Both the position numbers and the translations under genes were made by a program. From assembly GCA_043803845.1 (NCBI GenBank), contig JAZDJT010000027.1, forward strand, positions 1 through 25,609: a stretch of DNA of 25,609 nucleotides. Direction: 5' to 3'. Below the pieces are notes generated by a model. That model saw only the letters and a list, made by a program, of their open reading frames with translations. It ran no database searches and was not told where the DNA came from. Source of the DNA: JAZDJT01 sp043803845 (GTDB taxonomy: Bacteria > Patescibacteriota > Minisyncoccia > Minisyncoccales > GCA-002788555). Shown here in pieces: positions 21,089 through 25,609 of the stretch. Position 1 is the first letter of the stretch. Every line of letters starts with the position of its first letter.

Positions 21089-23518
21089 ATGAAGAACTTA
21101 CAGAGACAAGAGATTTCCAAAGAGATGAGGGATTCCTATCTGGATTATGCGATGTCGGTTATCGTTTCAAGAGCGTTGCCCGATGTCAGAGACGGCTTAA
21201 AGCCGGTACACAGAAGGATTCTTTACACCATGCACGAGGAGAGGTTAACTCACGGTGCAAAATTCAGGAAGTCGGCAACGGTGGTAGGATCTTGTTTAGG
21301 TCGTTATCATCCTCATGGTGATGTAGCGGTATACGACTCTTTAGCCAGAATGGCTCAGAACTTTTCTTTGAGATATCCCTTGATTGAAGGGCAAGGAAAC
21401 TTTGGTTCTATTGACGGAGATCCTCCAGCTGCCATGAGATATACCGAATGTCGTCTCTCGGCGATAGGAGAAGAAATGTTAAGAGACATTGAAAAAGAAA
21501 CGGTTGATTTTATTTCCAATTACGATGGCACGAGAAAGGAGCCGATGGTTTTGCCTTCACCTCTGCCCCAACTTTTGCTAAACGGTTCTTTGGGTATAGC
21601 CGTTGGAATGGCAACCAACATACCTCCTCACAACCTGAACGAGATTTGTGACGGCTTGATGCTCCTCGTCAAAAATGAAGACGTCTCAGTGAAAGAGCTC
21701 TGCCAGATAATAAAAGGGCCAGACTTTCCGACTGGCGGTCAAATCTTTGACGCCAAAGAGATGGTCAAGACTTACGAGACGGGCAGGGGTGCTATCTTGA
21801 ATCGTGGCAAGGCGGAAATCGTTGAGAAGAAAAAAGATTCCTTTGACATCGTGATTTCGGAAATTCCTTACGGAGTCCAAAAATCGGTGATGCTGGAGGA
21901 GATTGCCAATCTTGTTAAGAAAAAGAAAATAGAAGGGATAAGAAACATCAGGGACGAGTCAGACAGGGAGGGTCTTCGTATAGTTATTGAGCTTAAAAAA
22001 GATTCACAACCAAAAAAAAATTTAAATCAGCTGGTCAAATGGAGTCAGCTTGAGAAAGTCTTTTATCTGAACATAGTGGCTTTGGAAGATGGTCTTCAGC
22101 CCAAGATTCTTTCTTTGAAGGAGTTGATGGATAATTTCTTATCTCACCGTAAAAAAGTAGTCAGGAGAAGAACGGAGTTTGGCCTGAGAAAAACCAGAGA
22201 GAGGATCCACGTCCTGATAGGGTTGAAGAAAGCGCTTTTGTATATCGACGAGATAATCAGCATCATCAAAAAATCAAAAGATAGGGAAGAGGCTAAGAAA
22301 AAATTGATCTCCAGATTTAAATTTTCCGATATTCAGACAGAAGTAATTCTTGAGACAAAACTTCAGGCTCTCTTAAAATTGGAGCAGGACAGAATTAAAA
22401 ATGAGCTCGAAGAAAAGAAAAAGTTAGAGGAAGAGTTAGTCGCTATTCTTGAAAAAAAAGGCGGTATCGAAAAAATTATCGTCAAGGAATTGACTCTAGT
22501 AAAAGAAAAATACGGCGACAAAAGGAAGACGGAAGTTATCGCTCGAAAACCCGGAGAATTCAAGGAAGAAGATCTCATCCCCGAAGAAAACAACATTCTG
22601 ATTTTAACAGAAGGAGGTTATGTCAAGAGATTGTCTCCTTCTTCCTTCAGGTCTCAGGCAAGGGGCGGCAAGGGGGTTTTGGGTTTAGCGTTGAGAGAAG
22701 AGGATAAAGTAAAACACTTTTTGTTTTTGAGTAGCCATGATGAGATTTTGTTTTTTACCAATCTGGGAAAAGTTTTTAAAACCAAAGCCTACGAGATTCC
22801 TGGAGCGGAGCGTCAGAGTTTTGGTAGGGGAATTTTGAATTTTCTGGAGTTGTCTTCTGGCGAAAAAATAACATCCCTCATTAACTTTGGTAAGAAGGAG
22901 GGTAAGTATTTGATAATGGCAACTCGCAAGGGTATAATCAAAAAAACAGATATCAGTGATTTTGAAGTGGTAAGACGCTCGGGACTGAGAGCGATAAAAT
23001 TAAGAGAGAACGATGAACTGGTCTTTGTTAAAGACAGTCAGGGAGATGACCAAGTAATCTTGGCTTGTGTCTCGGGAAACGTTATAAGATTCAAAGAGAA
23101 AGACCTAAGACCCATGGGTAGAAACGCATCTGGAGTTTTGGGCGTAAGGTTAAAGAATGAGGATGCGGTAATTGGCATGGGGATCATCTCAAAAGAAGCT
23201 TTAAAAAGCAAAGACAGAAAGATTTATTTTCTAACGCTCGGAGAGAAAGGGTTGGCAAAGAGAACAGATATTTCCAAGCTCCGATTGCAAAGAAGGGGCG
23301 GCAAGGGTATAATTGGTATGAGAGTAGCTTCAAAGACTGGTTGCTTGGCTACCGCCCTTTTGACAGAAGGAGAGGAAGAGCTAGTGGTTATATCCCAAAA
23401 AGGGCAGACTATTAGGACAAAGATTAAGAGTACACCGATTCTCGGAAGAGCTTCTCAGGGCGTAAAAGTTATAAGGATGGCAAGCACCGATAAGGTTGTT
23501 TCGGCAATCACTTTCTAA
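21089..23518 (+). CDS. gyrA: DNA gyrase subunit A
   Basis: Type IIA topoisomerase subunit that cleaves and rejoins DNA; with GyrB it introduces negative supercoils. The 809-residue protein has the breakage-reunion domain with MSVIVSRALPDVRDGLKPVH and the catalytic tyrosine Tyr118 (AAMRYTECRL). The quinolone pocket reads HPHGDVAVYDSLARM: Val79 is at the position of E. coli Ser83, Asp83 at that of Asp87. The coiled-coil arm follows, then a six-bladed C-terminal wrapping domain. The canonical GyrA-box position in blade 1 reads QARGGKG, and a perfect QRRGGKG occurs in a late blade (about residue 730). Either box supports gyrase over ParC, though a ParC-like role cannot be fully excluded without the partner. 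No terminator is visible after the stop; no Shine-Dalgarno before the ATG. Confidence 0.93.
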   Translation: MKNLQRQEISKEMRDSYLDYAMSVIVSRALPDVRDGLKPVHRRILYTMHEERLTHGAKFRKSATVVGSCLGRYHPHGDVAVYDSLARMAQNFSLRYPLIEGQGNFGSIDGDPPAAMRYTECRLSAIGEEMLRDIEKETVDFISNYDGTRKEPMVLPSPLPQLLLNGSLGIAVGMATNIPPHNLNEICDGLMLLVKNEDVSVKELCQIIKGPDFPTGGQIFDAKEMVKTYETGRGAILNRGKAEIVEKKKDSFDIVISEIPYGVQKSVMLEEIANLVKKKKIEGIRNIRDESDREGLRIVIELKKDSQPKKNLNQLVKWSQLEKVFYLNIVALEDGLQPKILSLKELMDNFLSHRKKVVRRRTEFGLRKTRERIHVLIGLKKALLYIDEIISIIKKSKDREEAKKKLISRFKFSDIQTEVILETKLQALLKLEQDRIKNELEEKKKLEEELVAILEKKGGIEKIIVKELTLVKEKYGDKRKTEVIARKPGEFKEEDLIPEENNILILTEGGYVKRLSPSSFRSQARGGKGVLGLALREEDKVKHFLFLSSHDEILFFTNLGKVFKTKAYEIPGAERQSFGRGILNFLELSSGEKITSLINFGKKEGKYLIMATRKGIIKKTDISDFEVVRRSGLRAIKLRENDELVFVKDSQGDDQVILACVSGNVIRFKEKDLRPMGRNASGVLGVRLKNEDAVIGMGIISKEALKSKDRKIYFLTLGEKGLAKRTDISKLRLQRRGGKGIIGMRVASKTGCLATALLTEGEEELVVISQKGQTIRTKIKSTPILGRASQGVKVIRMASTDKVVSAITF

Positions 23519-23534
23519 AATTTTTATTGCAACT

Positions 23535-24089
23535 ATGATTGTACCGCCATCTAAAATTGGTGGATTCCTTAACCCGACTAACATCATCGAGAGTCTTGGC
23601 ATTGTGCAATCAGGGATGAGAATCGCTGACTTTGGTTGTGGTCATGGTTATTTCACCATACCCCTGGCAAAAAAAGTTGGGAGCGGAGGAAGGGTCTATG
23701 CGGTTGACGTCATGCAAGAGTCTCTCGACGTTGTTAATGCCGAGGCAAAGTCTGAAAATCTTGGCAACATCGAAACAGTCAGGGGAAACCTGGAGAAGGT
23801 CGGGGGTAGCGGTGTCGAAAACGGAGGCATCGATGTGGTTTTGATGCTCAATCTTTTGTTTCAAACAGAGAACGACCAGCAAGTTGTCCAGGAAGCGAGA
23901 AGAGTTTTAAAAACAAACGGTAAGGTGATATTTATTGACTGGAGGAAGGATGTGCCCCTGGGCCCGGTTGGTAAGAGAATAGAGCCGGGAAAAGCCACAG
24001 AGCTTTTTCAGAATGAGCAGTTTGTGCTGGAGAGAAAGTTTAACACAGACAGCTATCATTACGGGCTGGTGTTTGTCAAACAAGTTTGA
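23535..24089 (+). CDS. Class I SAM-dependent methyltransferase
   Basis: A 184-residue cytosolic methyltransferase of unknown substrate. After the opening PPSKIGGFLNPTNIIESLGI comes the SAM-binding motif I, MRIADFGCGHGYFTIPLAKK (residues about 32-51), then the acidic end of strand 2, RVYAVDVM (Asp binding the ribose hydroxyls), motif IV-like GIDVVLMLNLLF and the post-motif VLKTNGKVIFIDWRKD. It looks like the UbiE/ArsM-like small methyltransferases, but no substrate domain is evident. I use ATG 23535 and not the TTG at 23496, because the latter overlaps gyrA. The first pilin gene begins 3 nt after its stop, so it is tied to the pilin cluster and might modify an envelope or pilin component; this is inference. 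Confidence 0.85.
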   Translation: MIVPPSKIGGFLNPTNIIESLGIVQSGMRIADFGCGHGYFTIPLAKKVGSGGRVYAVDVMQESLDVVNAEAKSENLGNIETVRGNLEKVGGSGVENGGIDVVLMLNLLFQTENDQQVVQEARRVLKTNGKVIFIDWRKDVPLGPVGKRIEPGKATELFQNEQFVLERKFNTDSYHYGLVFVKQV

Positions 24090-24092
24090 AAT

Positions 24093-24425
24093 ATGTCTAT
24101 AAAAAAAAACCTAACTGTTCTGTTGATCCTTATCTCTTTTTTGGCGCCCCTTCTCTCGATTGCGGCTGTGACAATCCCCAATCCTCTTGATGCCGATACT
24201 ATACCGGAACTAATTGAAGATATCGGTGACCTCATTTTTTATGTGGGTTTAGCTCTTGTTACCCTGATGATTTTGATAGGAGGTTTTATATTCATCACGG
24301 CTGCTGGCGATCCGCAGAAAGTTGCCAGCGCCCAGAGAATTTTTTTCTGGACAGCTATCGGTGCCGCCGTGATAATCTTTGCCAAGGCCACGACTGGCAT
24401 TATTGCCTACATACTGGGAGGGTGA
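24093..24425 (+). CDS. T4SS-type pilin/TrbC-VirB2-like protein, short form
   Basis: A 110-residue protein with a signal peptide (basic start, hydrophobic residues about 8-22, small residues SIAA near 21-24), a short extracytoplasmic segment, and two membrane helices (about 47-70 and 80-105) joined by the polar loop AAGDPQKVASAQR. The same loop pattern, Gly-Asp/Glu-Pro-x-Lys-Val/Ile, recurs in the next two genes. This matches the VirB2/TrbC-like pilins of CPR bacteria (a family I recall as T4SS_pilin). Such proteins assemble into conjugation-type filaments. No cysteines occur in the mature part. It is translationally close to the methyltransferase (3-nt gap). Family assignment is by pattern, not by search. 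Confidence 0.78.
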   Translation: MSIKKNLTVLLILISFLAPLLSIAAVTIPNPLDADTIPELIEDIGDLIFYVGLALVTLMILIGGFIFITAAGDPQKVASAQRIFFWTAIGAAVIIFAKATTGIIAYILGG

Positions 24426-24456
24426 TAACAGATAAAAATTAACAGATAACAATAAT

Positions 24457-24996
24457 ATGCAAAAGTTAAATTCTATAATTTTAAAGATTATCCTCATCTC
24501 ATTAATTATCGTTCCTATCGTGTCTTTTGCCCAGACGGCGATTCACAGGACTAACTGTTGCAAACTGAGCTACACCATTCAATTAGACAATGTTGATATC
24601 TGTAATCCCATTGGTTGTGACCCAGATGTTGCTGGCTGTTGTACGAGACAAGCTACTTATACTTTCAACCAAGGACAAAATATCGGTCCAGCCGAAGCTG
24701 GCGTTATTCAGTGTTGGCTGGGAAGTTCTCAAGTTGCTATTAACGTAGCTAGTCCTCACTGGGGAATGGTTTGTTTGATGAATACTATTAATACGATAAC
24801 CGATGTAGTATTTTGGTTCGCTCTCGCTCTGTCTGTCATCATGGGAGTTCTCACTGGATTTTTCTTCATCACCGCCGCGGGAGAGCCGAGTAAAATAGAA
24901 AGAGCCAAAGGAATGCTGATCTGGTTGGTGGTCGGTATAGCTATAGCCGTGTCCGCCAAGCTCATCGCCGCTTTGATTCAATCGGTGATTTTGTAA
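24457..24996 (+). CDS. T4SS-type pilin-like protein with 8-Cys extracytoplasmic domain (copy A)
   Basis: A 179-residue paralogue of the preceding pilin with an inserted domain. A signal peptide (hydrophobic residues about 7-24, predicted cleavage after SFA, residue 25) is followed by about 85 exported residues with exactly eight cysteines (34, 35, 49, 54, 61, 62, 86, 106), suggesting up to four disulfides. Then come the two pilin helices (about 117-142 and 155-176) joined by AAGEPSKIERAKG. The conserved junction WGMVCLMNTINTITDVVFW resembles the next gene's. It lies 31 nt after the short pilin. I do not recognise the cysteine domain. It may be a tip or minor pilin or an adhesin-like subunit; this is inference. 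Confidence 0.72.
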   Translation: MQKLNSIILKIILISLIIVPIVSFAQTAIHRTNCCKLSYTIQLDNVDICNPIGCDPDVAGCCTRQATYTFNQGQNIGPAEAGVIQCWLGSSQVAINVASPHWGMVCLMNTINTITDVVFWFALALSVIMGVLTGFFFITAAGEPSKIERAKGMLIWLVVGIAIAVSAKLIAALIQSVIL

Positions 24997-25001
24997 AATC
25001 A

Positions 25002-25029
25002 TTGACATATCGCGGAGATTATTTATAAT
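25002..25029 (+). promoter_or_regulatory. Perfect consensus promoter of the third pilin gene
   Basis: TTGACA at 25002-25007, a 16-bp spacer and TATAAT at 25024-25029; both hexamers are exact. Transcription would begin near 25036, giving a leader of about 52 nt before the ATG at 25088. With the clpP promoter it is one of two perfect matches in the window and implies strong expression. Confidence 0.85.
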
Positions 25030-25087
25030 TTAATAAAGTATAAAAGGTCGATAGCGAATAATAATGATTTTTCAGAACTAAAATAAT

Positions 25088-25579
25088 ATGGCAAAGAAAT
25101 TTCTAATGAGTTTGGGAGTTCTTTTAGCGGTTGTTTTACCATTATTCGTCTTAGCTCAAGTACCCTCGCAGACAATCAGCAACTGTTGCAGTATGAAACA
25201 CGCCATTGGTACTTACGCGATAGATGCCTGTGTCTGTGAACCAGACCCGACAGGTACTCTCTGTACAAATAGCGATCAGTGCTGGACTAAGGGTGTCAAC
25301 TTAACTACGACTTGTGGTTCATTGAACCCTGATGTTGATTGGGGCGGCTTTTGTACCATGGATACTGTTTACACAGTGACCGACTGGATTTTCTGGATAT
25401 TCTTGGCCTTCGTGATTATCATGGGCGTTGCTACTGGTTTTATGTTTTTGACTGCCGGTGGTGATCCTGGAAAGATAGAAAAAGCCAGAGGCATGATAGT
25501 CTACTTAGTGATTGGTATTATCGTAGCTGTCGTAGTGAAATTAATCCCAGCTCTCGCCAGGAGTATTGTGGGAATATAG
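25088..25579 (+). CDS. T4SS-type pilin-like protein with 8-Cys extracytoplasmic domain (copy B)
   Basis: A 163-residue paralogue of copy A. A signal peptide (KK at 3-4, hydrophobic 9-22, cleavage predicted after VLA, residue 23) precedes about 70 exported residues with eight cysteines (33, 34, 48, 50, 59, 65, 76, 89). The start Cys-Cys followed by a third Cys after 13 residues is the same as in copy A. The two membrane helices (about 98-122 and 136-160) flank TAGGDPGKIEKARG. It has its own perfect promoter, so it may be the abundant subunit. The window ends 30 nt after its stop; further T4SS genes (VirB6- or VirB4-like) may follow but cannot be seen. Confidence 0.74.
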   Translation: MAKKFLMSLGVLLAVVLPLFVLAQVPSQTISNCCSMKHAIGTYAIDACVCEPDPTGTLCTNSDQCWTKGVNLTTTCGSLNPDVDWGGFCTMDTVYTVTDWIFWIFLAFVIIMGVATGFMFLTAGGDPGKIEKARGMIVYLVIGIIVAVVVKLIPALARSIVGI

Positions 25580-25609
25580 TTTGAATTCGATTCAAGAAAG
25601 AGCAACAGT

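Noticed and set aside
23496..23534. TTG start for the methyltransferase
   Set aside because: It overlaps the gyrA end by 23 bp and adds residues with no methyltransferase similarity; ATG 23535 is preferred.
24426..24456. Direct repeat TAACAGATA(A) between the first two pilin genes
   Set aside because: Two short A/T-rich copies only; no CRISPR-like spacing and no mobile-element hallmark. No CRISPR array, insertion sequence or rRNA was seen anywhere in the window.
25064..25081. Five-codon upstream ORF in the leader of pilin copy B
   Set aside because: Too short to distinguish from chance and without any initiation signal.
25581..25595. Inverted repeat TTGAAT-TCG-ATTCAA after the last pilin
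   Set aside because: A 6-bp AT-rich stem without a following T run before the window ends; cannot be called a terminator.

Overview
The window looks like a chromosomal segment of a Candidate Phyla Radiation (Patescibacteria, probably Parcubacteria-like) bacterium. This is inferred from several things together: compact gene packing, almost no Shine-Dalgarno sequences, a tRNA without encoded CCA, several protein types typical of that group (a DUF5673-like two-TM/PH-like protein, a sigma-region-4 plus HARE-HTH protein, a type IV secretion-like ATPase with a large membrane partner, T4SS-type pilins, an MBL-like gene just ahead of gyrA), and a standard genetic code with no in-frame TGA. No rRNA or marker tree is available here, so the phylum is an inference.

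Layout. 1-1911 (-): recG, cut by the left edge. 2028-5439 (+): a small membrane protein followed by three GHMP enzymes of the mevalonate pathway (mevalonate kinase, diphosphomevalonate decarboxylase, phosphomevalonate kinase), closed by a strong bidirectional terminator at 5443-5475. 10409-5481 (-): a compact operon of a sigma-4/HARE regulator, a large membrane-anchored partner protein, a VirD4/HerA-like ATPase, a YkuK-type RNase H-fold protein, a PH-like membrane protein and tRNA-Arg(GCG). 10520-14785 (+): murA, mreB, clpP, tig (wall synthesis, cell shape, protein quality control). 16309-14756 (-): gpmI, overlapping the end of tig tail to tail. 16477-19792 (+): rny, murJ and an unlisted 37-residue membrane peptide. 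19897-23518 (+): a metal-site-less MBL-fold protein, a one-TM protein and gyrA. 23535-25579 (+): a methyltransferase and three tandem T4SS-type pilin genes, the last two with an 8-cysteine extracytoplasmic domain.

How it works together. Mevalonate enzymes supply isopentenyl diphosphate, needed for undecaprenyl carrier lipid; murA, murJ and mreB use that carrier and build and shape the wall. The ATPase/partner operon and the pilin cluster are plausibly parts of one envelope machine for DNA or protein transfer or attachment, although they lie about 14 kb apart here.

The most interesting items are: (1) the paired 8-Cys pilins, the third driven by a perfect consensus promoter; (2) clpP and murA, each with a good -35/-10 promoter whose -10 ends exactly 10 nt before the ATG, implying near-leaderless mRNAs, with the apparent TTG start of clpP actually being the -35 box; (3) a mevalonate kinase in which both classical catalytic residues are changed (Lys to Asn, Asp to Glu); (4) an MBL-fold protein that has lost every metal ligand; and (5) a sigma-region-4/HARE-HTH fusion heading the secretion-like operon. 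All family assignments are from reading the sequence by eye; no database search was run.
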